A stretch of DNA of 64,000 nt from Phytophthora colocasiae (Eukaryota; Oomycota; Peronosporomycetes; Peronosporales; Peronosporaceae). Below, piece after piece: positions 10,101 through 21,162 of the stretch. A program made the position numbers and the translations under genes. Position 1 is the first letter of the stretch; the number at the start of each line of letters is the position of its first letter. The notes beneath the pieces were generated by a model. It was not told the origin of the DNA. It worked only from the letters and a program-made list of their open reading frames with translations, and searched no databases. The stretch is taken from positions 62,001 through 126,000 of the forward strand of contig JAGKQI010000067.1 of the NCBI GenBank assembly GCA_018806915.1. The letters run 5' to 3'.

Positions 10101-12610
10101 TGACGAGTCCAAACCTGACCGGAAAACTACATCGGTGGGCTCTCACGCTCCAAGAGTTTGATTTTGACGTGCAGTATAGACCCGGTAACACGAACGTGGT
10201 GGCCGACGCTTTATCCAGAGCACCTGTAGCAACGAAGGTACGGGCAGCTATTGGACGGCGGCGGAGAACGAGGCGAAGGAAGGAAGCACCGGCAGACATC
10301 TTGGAGAATGGCACGATGACAACCGAGACGAGTGAAGTAACGGTGAAGGATGGCACCACCGACGGAGGTGACCAAGGAAAGAATGAACGCGGTACAGCAA
10401 CGGAAGAAGCCCACGACGGAGTACGGACTGTCATTGATGAGTTAATAGATGCAGTGGTTGAGATGACCGCTGATATGCAAGCAAAAGTACCGAACACCAA
10501 GGCCGCAGGACGCACGAAGAAGCGGAAGGTTACGCGGATGCTTGAGCACCCGACCTCAGCGGTGAGAACACGTCCATTAACACGAGCCGCGAAACGCAGA
10601 CAGGAGGAGCAAGTATCTAGTGGAGCAGCACCGGCAGGTGAGAGGCAAACGGCCCCAAAGCCAACGAAGAAGACCACGACTGCAGGACAGGACAAGACGC
10701 CGAAACGCGCGACAACCAACTGCAAGACGAAGACAGAACGGCGCCGAATGATCACGTGGGCGGATGGCAAGAGTGGCGACGAAATGGAAGATTCGATGAG
10801 GTCGAGAGCTAACGATACAGCCGTGATCCCAGTGAGAACGAGGACGGTGACGAACGATGGCAATTCTGAAAACGCCAGCAACTTGTCACACGTGGATACG
10901 GCAACAACGGCATTGACGTCGGCTGAGAGACACGAGAACGATGGCGATGAGCAACGTACGGAACATCTACCTACTGTGCTGAGACCAACTGAGGAACCAC
11001 GAAATACTAGTAGGATGGAAGGCGCGCAGCAGCAGAGAATGCGAGAACCAACGCTACAATTGACGGACGAGGAGATTATCGAGGGACAAACCAAGAGCCG
11101 GATGGTACAAAAGATGTTGCAAACTGGAAGACACCAGGGCAAGGCCATCAGCAGGGTATTCGGGCTGGTAGTCGTGGAACGACCAAACGGACGGCGAATT
11201 GTTCTTCCACCAGCACTTTGGGCTACAGTGTTTAAAGAATGCCACGACAGCGTGTGGTCTGGACATCTGCGAGCAACGCACACGTACGCACGGATAGCAC
11301 AGCAATATTGGTGGCCAGGACTGCAAAACGAAGTACGACGGTGGGTACTCGGATGTCAGGAGTGTGGAAGCCGCAAAGCACGTCCCCGAGAAGTGATACC
11401 ACCACTACGTAGCTTGCGAGGAGGAGATGTCGGTGACCGGTGGGCCCTAGATGTAGCGGGTCCATTGCCAGCCACTGATGGAGGCGAAAGATACGTTGTA
11501 GCGGCTGTGGAGTATGTCACGAGATACGCGGTGGCTATTACAGTGAAGGATCATACCGCCGAAAACATTGCAGAATTTCTCATGAAGCAAGTGGTGCTGC
11601 GATTTGGACCTTTTCGAGAAATCCTGACGGACGGGGCACCGGAACTTGTTGGCAAAGTGATCGAGGAGCTAGTGATGTTGTTGCAAGCCCAACAGATCAA
11701 CCCAGTCCCCTATCGACCCCAGATGATCGGTCTGGTCGAACGATTTCACAGAACTTGGAAGGATTGTGTAGCGACGTTCATGAGCGACGAGAAACAACGA
11801 GACTGGGACACCTGGGTGGATTACGCGGTGTACTCTTACAACTCTGGACACCATTCGACGGTAAAGTTATCTCCGAACGAATTGATGATGGGGCGGCGAT
11901 TAAGAGCACCCAACGAGTTACTACGAGCAACGCGAGTGACCGAGGCTGGTGATTTGGTGAAACACCATGCTAAGCTGCTGAGCAGTCTGAAAGAGGCGCA
12001 TGAGTGTGCAGAGCGAGCCCGAGAACGAGAACAACGTCGACAAGCACGGTATTACAATAAGAAGACACGGAAGAGGACGAATTTCGAGCCTGGAGATCGC
12101 GTATGGATGTTCCGACCACCACGTGGACCGAAAGCCTCAAAGTTTGTTCATCAGTGGATCGGCCCGATGCGAGTAGTGGAATCAGCCGGATACGATAACT
12201 TTCTGGTGGAGCGCGAAGACGATGAAAATGAACACGAGCAATTTATAGCTCACACGTCGTTCCTAGTAACCTACAGGCAACCAACGGTCCTGTTGGACGC
12301 AGCAGCTCGAGATTTGGCTGAACAGATTGAATACGAGAATGCACGGTCCGAAGACGAAGATGACGAGGCGACAGGAACGACTACGGAAGCAACGACGGCT
12401 CCTGTCAATGCAGCCATTGCTGGACGCGGCAAGATAAGACCTGCAAAAGCAGTGGGAAGTGAAGGAACGAGCGGCATCAAGGACGGACTCATGGTGGAGC
12501 TCAGAAGACGACGGCGGAGAAATAAGGCCGGGCAGTACGTGTTGGAATATCTACTACGACCTGCCAGCGAGTACTACAGAGGAGGGGATACCACGGAAAG
12601 AGACACCGGG
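7121..12610 (+). CDS. pol: Element B pol: protease, reverse transcriptase, RNase H, integrase
   Basis: Copies the element's RNA into DNA and inserts it. About 1,830 residues are uninterrupted. The frame is -1 relative to gag and opens just after a TGA near 6995, so it overlaps the end of gag by about 40 nt and may be reached by frameshifting; the first listed codon is GTG. Visible domains: aspartic protease KLDSGARYTIAG (near 8119), RT with FCVDYRALNK and the catalytic VYLDDIV (near 9425), RNase H with RVVTDASKVGLGACLM (near 9870), an integrase zinc-binding HHCC region (near 11240-11370) and a DDE core (LDVAGP, LTDGAPE, GLVERFHRTWKD). A low-complexity spacer of about 270 residues separates RNase H from integrase. 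After C's insertion the frame ends in C's LTR at 12619. Its natural 3' end resumes at 17668-17769. Confidence 0.93.
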
Positions 12611-12836
12611 TGTAGTTAGTTGAGGACATCCAGAACGACAACTGCTTGAAGTGGATCAAGAAGGTTCATGTTGCAGGAGCTGTGCTGGATGGGAACTTGT
12701 TGTGCCGGTTGAACTTTGAGTGGTTGGCTGGCAGCAACCAAGAGCTCGGCTCGCACAGGACAGTAGACAGAGTGAGCTTAGCCAAACTTGCATGAATATC
12801 AATCACTTTTGCTTTTGCAGTCAACGACCGACTACA
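12611..12836 (+). repeat. 5' LTR of element C
   Basis: 226 bp, TG...CA ends, identical by eye to 17437-17662. TSD CCGGG on its left. Confidence 0.93.
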
Positions 12837-12865
12837 AAGTTAACTTTAGAAGTATCAAGACCGCA

Positions 12866-13914
12866 ATGCCTGGGGGAACGTCGTACGACGATGATGGCGA
12901 CGTTGTCATGTCAGTCCACCAACCTATCTTCGAGTTTGTCCAAGCGCCGATGTTGATGGACTGGAGTCAGGCTGCAATTGTCAAATGGCGCAAGGATCGA
13001 GCCCTGTACGAAGCTCGAGTGCGCTAACGTTGTGTGTGGACAGCGGCGAGGCCTACGACAAGGCTCTCGAGTCTGTCAAAACTCTCTGGAGCCGAAGCCC
13101 TGGAGATCGTGTGTGTCTGTATGAGTTGCAGACCGCAGTTGAGACCGTGGATGATGTGCAGCTCGTGCGGTTGGTTAATTGAAAAACGTGCGGGTAACGT
13201 CAAGAATGAGCATCTTCCTGATCTTGACCTTTTCTTCAAGAACAACCTCAACATGGACCTGAAGGAAAGTGACATCGATGCCCGCGTACTCAAGTATTAC
13301 CGACTTTTCTCGCTGATCGAGCAACATGGGTTTGGCCGCATCCTCGGTGTGGGTCGACCTACCGATGGCGAGTACGTCGACAGGATGAAGCTGAGATGCT
13401 CAATCCTGCTGGACAATCTGGAGCCGCAGATTCTGCGAGACGACGTTATCCGTCGCGTCAAGTACGAGAGACGTGAGGGAAAGAAGAACGACTTCGTTCT
13501 CTTCTCCATAATCAAGGAGAGCTCGTGCCCAGCACAAGTACCATGTGCTGCACAAGGAAACCAAGCAGAAGGGGACAGGAAGACGGAGAAGAAACTGTGG
13601 TAAAAGACAGCAAGTCGAAGGCGACGGAAACGAAGTTTGGTGGTGAGAAGCCACGCAGCGCGGAGTGCAAACATCGTCCACTCTGCGCCAGCGCGCCACC
13701 GTCTGGAGGATGTCTCCATTGCGGCGGTGCACATTGGCTGCGCCAATGCCCAACCGCAACTGAGGATGACAAGACCAAGGCCCACGAGAAGCTGCGTGCT
13801 CAGCGTGATGAAGCGAAGCAACGCACCAAAGTGGTGCGTGTGAATGTGGTGAACTCGCCTCAGGCGGGCGAGGTGTTAATCAACGGGCTAGTGACTGCCC
13901 CCGTTCTGTGCTGA
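12866..13914 (+). pseudogene. gag: Element C gag remnant
   Basis: Starts at ATG 12866 (MPGGTSYDDDGDVVMS) and stops at 13027. It continues in a different frame (SGEAYDKALESVKTLWSRSP, about 13040-13182), then in the original frame from about 13195 (EHLPDLDLFFKNNLNMDLKE) to 13603, then in another frame to a zinc knuckle CLHCGGAHWLRQC near 13710-13750. The knuckle has CX2CX3HX4C spacing, one residue shorter than the usual CX2CX4HX4C. At least three frame changes are needed, so it is non-functional. Confidence 0.8.
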
Positions 13915-16900
13915 TTCGGGATCAGACAGCAATATTCTGCCTCGAGCATTAGTGAACGAGTTGCTGAGCTCGGCAGTGACGTGACCTGTCGGAATTGCAT
14001 GATCCTGTAATGGTGACTGTCGCTGGAGGTGCCACGTTAGCATGCCATCATGAAGCAGCTGTCAACGTTCTACTCCAGACCGCTGCCGGATCAGTACGAC
14101 TTTCTCATGTGGCATGTTTGGTGCTGGAAGGAGAGGAGACGGATTTTCTGCTTGGTGACAAGACTCTTAAGTCACTGGGTATTGATGTTGACCGTCAACT
14201 TGAACAACTAGCAGCAGGGACCACTGTAGTGGATGATGACCCTTTGAGGAAGACGACAACCCTTCCGCTCCTGAAGACGTTCCAGACAAACTCGCTATAA
14301 GGTTAGAGCGTTCTCGTCTGAATTGTTTCTCTAAAGGACAATTTGGAGCTCTCTGTGAACTGGTGAACTACTTCCAAGACATCTTCGCTGAAGACATTGA
14401 TGACGACCCTCCTGCACTGGTTGAGCCACTTCGTATTCAGCTCAAACCGGACGCAGTGCCGTTCCGTGCAAAACCTCGAAAGTATTCGCCAGCACAGCGC
14501 GACTACTTAAAGCGTACACAGAAGCTCGAGTCAATGGGCTACATCTACAAGAACAATCAGAGTCGATGGGCTTCAGCCGCTGTTCCTGTCGCGAAACCTG
14601 GACGTGCAATGGAATACAGGATGACCATTGACTACAGACCTGTCAATCGATGGACGGTGCCTATTGCTGGTGCTTCGCCAAACATGGCAACTATGACTCC
14701 AGCTGTCGAAGGTGCTTACGGAGTCGCTGATTTTGACATGCCGAAGAGTTTTTGGCAGTTCCCGTTGCACCGAGACTCTCAGGAAATAATGAGTTTCATC
14801 ACGGAAGACACTGTTTACACCCCCACTCGGGTCCCTCAGGGTGGAATGGATTCATCAACGCATTTCCAAAACCAAATGCAGTCGATCTTCCGCGAGATGC
14901 TGTACAAGCACGTTCTTATCTGGATAGATGACATTCTCGTGTTTGCAAAGAGCCCGAACAATTTATCGCCGCGCTACGACAATTCTTTGAGCTCGTACGT
15001 GAGTATGGGCTACGTTTCAGTGTGAACAAGAGCTCGCTTTTTCAAAACCTCGACTAAGTGGTGTGGCCGGATTATTAGTGGCACTGGTATTGCTCATGAC
15101 CCAGCTCGGCTACAGGCTCTTATCGACCTCCCTCTGCCGAAGACCGGTGCAGACCTGCAGCACCGTATGCGCTGCGGGATGGCTTCGACTCATTGATGGA
15201 TTACAGTCGTGTTGTTCAACCCCTCCAAGAAAAAACTGGAAGGTGTGCTGTCCGTGGTGGGCCGTACACGCCGCCTTGCTGCTGGTGTAATTCTGGACTG
15301 GTCCGACGATGACGTCGCTGCTTTTGAACGAGTGAAGTCGCTGATTAGCTGTTCGCAGTCACTGGTTTCCTCATGATGATGCCTCAAGTCTGCGTCTTCA
15401 CTGATGCCTCCGAGTTTGGGTGGGGTCTCGTAGTAACCCAAGTCGACAACTGGGTGCCTGGTGTCGATGCTTGGGAGCAACAGCACACGTTATTGGTGTG
15501 CAAGAGTGGTACCTTCTCAGGCGCCGAGCGGAACTGGGCGATTATTGACAAAGAAGCCTTCCCATCATGTGGGCTTGCAAGAATCTCGATTATCTATTGC
15601 TGCGTCGTCTTGGGTTTCGATATTTTGCGATCACAAGAATTTGATTCACCTCTTTGATCCCGCTGTGGAGCTCAAGCGTCATGTCCGTGGGCGTCTTCAG
15701 CGCTGGGCGTTGACTATGGTTGGTATGCCGTACCCCATTGAGCATTTAGACGGTGACGTGAACGGCTGGGGTGACCTTCTCTCGATGGGGCCAGTCCGAG
15801 ACAGGTGGGGTGGTGGTGCGCTGCAAGGCTGTTACCAGAAGCCAAGCCGTGACGCAACAGCATGGCAGCAATGCGGATCCTGCACCTCGAACAAGTCAGC
15901 TTCGACCGAGAATGGATGGTTTTGTGTTTCCTACTATTGATGACATCGCTCGCTCGCAAACAAAGCACAAGCGCTCGCAACCACGCAACGCTGTGCGCAA
16001 CGATGATGGCCTTTGCGTGTCGACAATGACATGGCTACCCGAGCTGTGACAATGAGCTGGTGCAACGTGTGATGATCATTGCTCACTGTGGAGCAGGGGC
16101 ATCGTGGACTTGACCCAATGGTGACCACTCTGCAACATGTGTTCTACATCCGTGATATGCAACAATTGTGTCGTCGATTCCTCAGTCGATGTTTGCTCTG
16201 CAAGCACGTCAAGGGTGGCAACATCGTGCCACGTCCGTGGGGTCCTACTGTGGATGCAGAATTTAGAAACGAAGTTCTGCACTGGGATTACCTGTTCCTT
16301 GGAGACAGCATGGGTGAAACGAAATATGTCTTAGCTCTGAAAGACAGCTTGACGCACTTCTGCGAACTTGTGGCTTGTGACTCTCCAACCGCGGAAGTTG
16401 CCGTGATCGCTCTGCTGGACTGGTGTAAACGATTCGGACCTCCCCAAATCCTCATGTCCGACATGGGCACTCACTTCAAAAACACTGTGACCACTGAAGT
16501 GTGCAAGCGGCTCATCGAGCAGAACTTTGCAGATTGCCTACACGCCATGGGTAAATGGCAGCATCGAGCGACTGAACAGAGACATCCTACAGGTCCTGCG
16601 GGTCATGCTCATGGAGCACAAGCTGACACCCGTGAATGGGTGTATCTGCTTCCGGTGGTGCAATCCAACCTCAACCACACCGCAGTGGCAAGCTTGTGTG
16701 GTCGCACTTAGTGAGCTGTTTACCTCTGCCGGCGCCGAACCCTTGGAAGTGATCGTGATGCCTGGAAGCAAGGACTTATCGGTGGAATTGATTGGAGCAA
16801 GCGGGCAGCTAGAGAAGCTTTCGAGTGGCAATGCAGCAGATGCATCGGGATGTGCTGGACGAGAAGGAGAGACGTCGTCGGGCGAACCAGCAGAAGTCCA

Positions 16901-17395
16901 ATGGCGCTCCGGTGCAACTTCTCTGAGGGAGATTTTGTATTGTGGTCGCGCATCGACGCGCGGCTCTCGAACACCAAACTACCAGCACGTTGGGTGGGGC
17001 CATTTGAAGTCACGGAAGCACTTTCATACTCCTACATGATTCGACACTGGTCACGAACAAGCTGTACAATGTGCATGGATCGCGACTGAAGTTCTACTGC
17101 GACTCGAGCCTTGACGTCACTGAAGAAAATGCTAGCACACGTAGGTAACCAAGGAATGGTGCTCGAGATTGCGGCTTTCAAGGAACACCGGCTGAACAAG
17201 ACGCGTAACGAGTGGCAATTGTTAGTGTCGTGGATCGGTCTTCAAGATGAGGAAGACTCCTGGGAATCGCTCAAGGCCATGTCCAACGAAGTCCCCGCCA
17301 AGGTCGCTGAGTACGTGGTGAGCGTGGAGGACAATGCACTCACAACGGCGTTTGAGAACTGCAAGCCTCGCTCGAGCTCTAGTCGCCCCAACTAA
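13905..17395 (+). pseudogene. pol: Element C pol remnant: protease, RT, RNase H, integrase, chromodomain
   Basis: Broken polyprotein. The protease active-site motif ADSGSDSNILPR is near 13911. RT spans 14363-15025 with MTIDYRPVNRWTVP and the catalytic LIWIDDILVFA, then the frame is lost. RNase H VCVFTDASEFGWGLVV is near 15388 in another frame. Integrase is at 16079-16711 (CLLCKHVKGG, HWDYLFLG and LMSDMGTHFKNTV carry the zinc-finger and catalytic positions). A chromodomain-like end is at 17111-17395 (EWQLLVSWIGLQDEEDSWES), a feature of chromoviruses whose chromodomain can guide integration to marked chromatin. Several frameshifts and stops separate the parts. Confidence 0.85.
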
Positions 17396-17436
17396 AACAA
17401 TGGTGGATCGTAGCTATAGTTGCTCCTGGGGGGCAG

Positions 17437-17662
17437 TGTAGTTAGTTGAGGACATCCAGAACGACAACTGCTTGAAGTGGATCAAGAAGGTTCATGTTGC
17501 AGGAGCTGTGCTGGATGGGAACTTGTTGTGCCGGTTGAACTTTGAGTGGTTGGCTGGCAGCAACCAAGAGCTCGGCTCGCACAGGACAGTAGACAGAGTG
17601 AGCTTAGCCAAACTTGCATGAATATCAATCACTTTTGCTTTTGCAGTCAACGACCGACTACA
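17437..17662 (+). repeat. 3' LTR of element C
   Basis: 226 bp, preceded by a polypurine tract and followed by TSD CCGGG at 17663-17667. Confidence 0.93.
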
Positions 17663-17667
17663 CCGGG

Positions 17668-17769
17668 ACAGACGAACAAAACGGACGATGGTTTTCCATT
17701 GCGGAATACGATCGGCTCTTTGACGGCGATAAGGTCGTGGAAGACCTTAGGATGGATGGAGGCGTGTAA
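17668..17769 (+). pseudogene. pol: Severed 3' end of element B pol
   Basis: These 102 nt (34 codons including the stop) continue the frame broken at 12610 once element C and one CCGGG copy are discounted. They contain the segment NGRWFSIAEYDRLFDGDK. The stop codon TAA at 17767-17769 lies inside the first bases of B's 3' LTR, so coding capacity runs right into the LTR. Confidence 0.85.
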
Positions 17770-18126
17770 CAGGTTGGTACCCGAAACGGGCCAAAGCTGT
17801 GAACGGGCAGCTCAGCGACTGCTGGAAGTGGAGCAACAGGATCTTCAACCTGGATCAGGGTTAGATCCACGATCGTGCTTGAAGCTGTCTACGGAAGTGG
17901 CACTGACTACGATGGAAGTGCCCATAGGAGAGACTGTATTGGTTGACGGCACGGGGCACGTCGAAGTGCGATCTTTGAGGGACGTGTGATACGCGAAGAC
18001 GGACGGGAGGCACGATGAACGAGCAGTCAGTTGCGAATTCGCCGAGTGGAGCTCGGTTTGGAATTCGACGAGTGAGGCGCACTTCGTAGACACGGAGTGG
18101 CGTCAAAGCGACCAAGGGGTCGTACG

Positions 18127-18158
<32 letters not shown>

Positions 18159-18589
18159 TGAAAGGGCGACGGGCTGAGGAGGAACTTTGAGCGCCATGGG
18201 AGGAGGACTATCGGGTTTCCAAGCGGCGACGAACGTGGCAGCCAGAAGTGGGCCACGAGAAGACGACTCACTTGGTACGGCCTGGAACGGGAGTCGCGGG
18301 ACTTGGAGGACGAGCAGTTAGTACTGTCGTGAGCGCAGGAGGACCAACGAAGGCCGGCGTCTACGAGAGACGAACGAAGGAACGAAAGACGAAAGTAGAA
18401 GTCTATTAGGCTTTTAATATAAATAGGTGCGTTCGTGCTGCAGCATCGAACAAACCGGCGCGGTGAACCGAGCCAACAGGAGTGTACGAAGTTGAAGTGT
18501 GCTCTTTAGCACCCGATCCTTGGATATTCCACCCGGCGCAGCACCAGCTATTCGACCCGCTGGTGGGCAGTGAGACTAAACCCATTACA
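17765..18589 (+). repeat. 3' LTR of element B
   Basis: 825 bp copy of 3776-4596, with a TATAAATA box at 18418-18425 and a longer GA tract (18126-18158). It is followed by TSD GCTG. Confidence 0.92.
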
Positions 18590-19240
18590 GCTGTATTGTA
18601 GGCTCGGAGGATACATCTGTTCGTATTGATATTTGTGTAAGCAGTGTTTACATTTTTTAAACTGCCAGTTTTGTGCTCTTTGTGGGTATTTCTTCACATG
18701 TTGTCTTTCGGTTTTTGAGTTATGTTTCTTTGGCTGGACTTACAAAGTACATCTGCCTCCCAGTTTCCTGAAACTGGTTCATTTTTAAACTGTTTTAACT
18801 ATGAGAGTTTATAGGTTCAAATATTTTTAAGAAAGGCTACAGCTTTTACAGCACAAATAACCACACAGTGTCATCAGCAGTGTACGCATCATTTTTGCAG
18901 TTAGTGCTCAGCTTTCATCATTGGGGCTATTATTCTCCCTAGAGGCTTATCGAGTTGTTTCTCGTTTAGAAGATTTTATTTATGTTTTACTTCTCAAGTG
19001 CTAAGACTTGTAAACTATCAAATCAATGTGCAGTAAAACTTATAGTTTGCTTTCTGTAGACAGAAGCGTGTCGTGTATTTCAGAAAGTATTGAGAATTTT
19101 CTTCTTTTTGTTGTTACGTTTTGTATAGCTGGAAATGTTTGAAATTCATGCCAGTGACTGAATGTAGTTTGGCGTATGAATGCTCGGTTTTGGCGCTAAT
19201 GCCTCCCAGTTTCGTACATTTCAGCACATACTTTTGATAA
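18590..19240. other. Internal remnant of element A (between B and pogo-like element 1)
   Basis: AT-rich, no open frame of note and no recognisable gene. It begins with the GCTG duplication left by B. Confidence 0.6.
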
Positions 19241-20060
19241 TACCGACTTCCTCTGTTTATACCGGTCACCTGCATATAACGGTCAGCCAATCACAATCAA
19301 GAAAGAGAATAGTGAATTTCCTCTGCTTATAACGGTCGTACAAAACCGAATCACAACGGTACCGCGTTTTTGACACTGAACGCTGTACCAGTCATTTCAA
19401 GTTGACAATGCGCGGCAAACGACGAGCGTCATTCACGGCAGGAGAAAAACTTGCCGTGATAAATGCGGTGGGGGAGCCTCCAGACATCCGCAAGGCTACG
19501 GCTGTTCTACCCTGATCTGAGTCCTGGCGTCTACGACTCCCGGCGAAAGCTGGTGGAGTCGTGGATTAGAGAAAAAGATAAAATCAAAGAGCTATGTCAA
19601 ATGCCGCACGGGAAGAAAAAGAAGAAAGCTCGTCCAAAAGGAGTAGGTACTGTACTATCACTAGAAGCTGAACAGGAACTTGTTAAATGGGTAAACGACC
19701 TCCGAAAGGAGGGCGTACCTATTTCAAATCTGATGTTAGCGTTAGAGGCCAAAGACGTAGCTACAAGCTATGGCGTTACTGAGTTTGACGCGTCATGGAG
19801 TTGGTCCCCGGCTTTTAAATCTCGGCATAAGCTTTCAATGCGTGCCGGAACAAGACAAGGGCAAAAAACACCGGAAGATCTCGCCAATGTGTGCTAGACA
19901 GAGATGTAGGAGAAGTTGGGTCGATTTGGATACATAACAGTATTTTTTATTTTATGTTTTTTTTTAATTCTTTAATTCTGTAGCCATCTGTCCATGCATG
20001 ATCATGGTGGTACGGTGTACCATGTACACGGGTGACCGTTATAAACAGAGGAAGTCGGTA
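19241..20060 (+). mobile_element. pogo/Tigger-like DNA transposon 1, truncated
   Basis: 820 bp with terminal inverted repeats at 19241-19270 and 20031-20060 that match at 29 of 30 positions. Both start with TA, fitting the TA target duplication of Tc1/mariner-pogo elements. The motif TATAACGGTC or near copies recurs just inside the left end (around 19258, 19276 and 19329), which may be transposase-binding sites. It contains only the DNA-binding half of a transposase. It lies within the interior of element A. Confidence 0.85.
19408..19897 (+). pseudogene. pogo-like transposase, N-terminal CENP-B-type DNA-binding half
   Basis: ATG at 19408 opens MRGKRRASFTAGEKLAVINA, typical of the first helix-turn-helix of pogo/CENP-B transposases. 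A frameshift near 19505 moves it to the frame reading FYPDLSPGVYDSRRKLVESW and SLEAEQELVKWVNDLRKEG, the second helix-turn-helix (CENP-B type). It ends at TAG 19895-19897 with no DDE catalytic domain, so this copy cannot transpose by itself. Confidence 0.75.
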
Positions 20061-20882
20061 GACGCAAGTCTGTAAAGCCGAATTTGATGTTGCTTTAACA
20101 AATTACAAGCCGTAGTTCTACCAGGGTAGTTCGCTATAGCTTGGCATCGAGCCAGTATATTTTGGTTGTACGAATCTTAGGCAGATTAGAAAGTGTTACA
20201 CTTGGTAGTGTACATATAGTAGTAGTACTACTGTAGTAGTACATAGAATGCTACAGTACTGCTCGACATTGCAAAATATTAATACCGTTTTATTGGTAGT
20301 ACTACGTAGTACTATATTGCCAGACTGCCATTGGCTAGTGCTGCAGCGATGCTGCGTGGTTCAAAAGGTAAAGGCACGTACATGTACGTAGAGCACAAGG
20401 GAATGTCTCCTATAACATCGGCGTTACGGCCGGCATAACACGGCTGCGTGGTGCTCGTGCAGTAGTGCAGTTAGTTTTCCAGAGCTCTTGGCCTGCTGGA
20501 TAAAAGACAGAGCATGGCAGATGTTCTGCTAATGCAGCGCAGCAGCGTCAGAGCTGGCGCATAGGGCATCGTGCCCTCACACCTCGGCAGTAGCCGGAAT
20601 AGCACGGAAATTGTAACTCATGCAGCGGTACAGCTCGAACGCTGGCGCGGAGGCTTCGTAGCCCCTCAGCATGGTGATAGTACAGCTCATGCAGCACTAC
20701 AGCTCAGTGGCTGGCACATTTGGTAGTGTAGGGTTTGCAGGAATACACGTGGCAGCCGTCAGGCTTGCTAGACACGCGGCCTCTCCGGGGCGATTCTCTT
20801 GCCTCGTTGATTTTTGAGAGGAGCTTGAATCAAGCGTCTCCGGTTCTTCATCCACGCAGGTGAAGTGTTGGAGTCCATAACC
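20061..20882. other. Internal remnant of element A with palindromic AGTACT-rich patch
   Basis: No gene recognised. 20210-20325 is rich in AGTAGTACT-type palindromes, including a 16-bp perfect palindrome AGTACTACGTAGTACT near 20297. 20610-20710 contains two related copies of CTCATGCAGC..TACAGCTC. A short minus-strand frame starts next to the inferred primer site but stops after about 36 codons. Confidence 0.5.
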
Positions 20883-21162
20883 TGTTGAAGTAATGATTTG
20901 CACAGAGTTGTTAGGTAGACGAAGGATGGAGACGAATAAAATAATGCATAGAATATTGGAGAGGAAGTCTTGAGTGTAGATGAAGAATGGGCTTGTGTGC
21001 TGAAGATAGTAAAAGAAGAAGTGATGAATTAGAGAGTCTGGTGTTCTGGAGGGGAGTTATTCTCCACCAACCAGTCCAGTTAAATAGGATTTCTCTATAT
21101 GGAACTGCACAATTTAATACCCTTAGATAAGTGTCATCACTGCAGAGATGGTAACTTCAACA
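20883..21162 (-). repeat. LTR of element A (right copy)
   Basis: 280 bp, apparently identical to 3184-3463. Followed by TSD GATGG at 21163-21167. Confidence 0.9.

Larger units (their letters stand above)
12611..17662 (+). mobile_element. Element C: degenerate Gypsy chromovirus-like element inserted in B's pol
   Basis: LTRs 12611-12836 and 17437-17662 are both 226 bp, begin TGTAGTTAG and end CGACTACA, and appear identical. They are flanked by the 5-bp duplication CCGGG (12606-12610 and 17663-17667). A polypurine tract (CTGGGGGGCAG) precedes the right LTR. The interior carries recognisable gag, protease, RT, RNase H, integrase and chromodomain segments, but spread over different frames with stops, so it cannot encode its own proteins. 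Confidence 0.93.
3776..18589 (+). mobile_element. Element B: Gypsy (Ty3-like) LTR retrotransposon, nearly intact, interrupted by element C
   Basis: LTRs are 3776-4596 (821 bp) and 17765-18589 (825 bp), with TGTAAC...TTACA ends and a 4-bp target duplication GCTG (3772-3775 and 18590-18593). The LTRs differ by about three substitutions and the length of a GA tract. Order inside is Gag, protease, reverse transcriptase, RNase H, integrase, which is the Gypsy order. A purine-rich tract (GGATGGATGGAGGCG) precedes the right LTR. Element C (12611-17662) lies inside pol. Without C, B would be about 9.8 kb. The few LTR differences imply a recent insertion into A. Confidence 0.93.
3184..21162 (-). mobile_element. 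Element A: outer LTR retrotransposon, Copia-like, non-coding, hosting elements B and C
   Basis: Bounded by two 280-bp LTRs (3184-3463 and 20883-21162) that look identical by eye, begin TGTTGAAGT and end ACTTCAACA, and are flanked by the same 5-bp duplication GATGG (3179-3183 and 21163-21167). I infer minus orientation. Reading leftward, the LTR at 20883 is followed by GGTTATGGACTCC, which resembles the internal half-tRNA-Met primer site known from copia. The other LTR is preceded, on the minus strand, by purine-rich GTGGGAGGC (complement of 3464-3472). Removing nested B leaves about 2.6 kb of internal sequence (3464-3775 plus 18590-20882), and a pogo element takes up 820 bp of it. No gag or pol is recognisable, so A looks non-autonomous. 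Confidence 0.8.
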
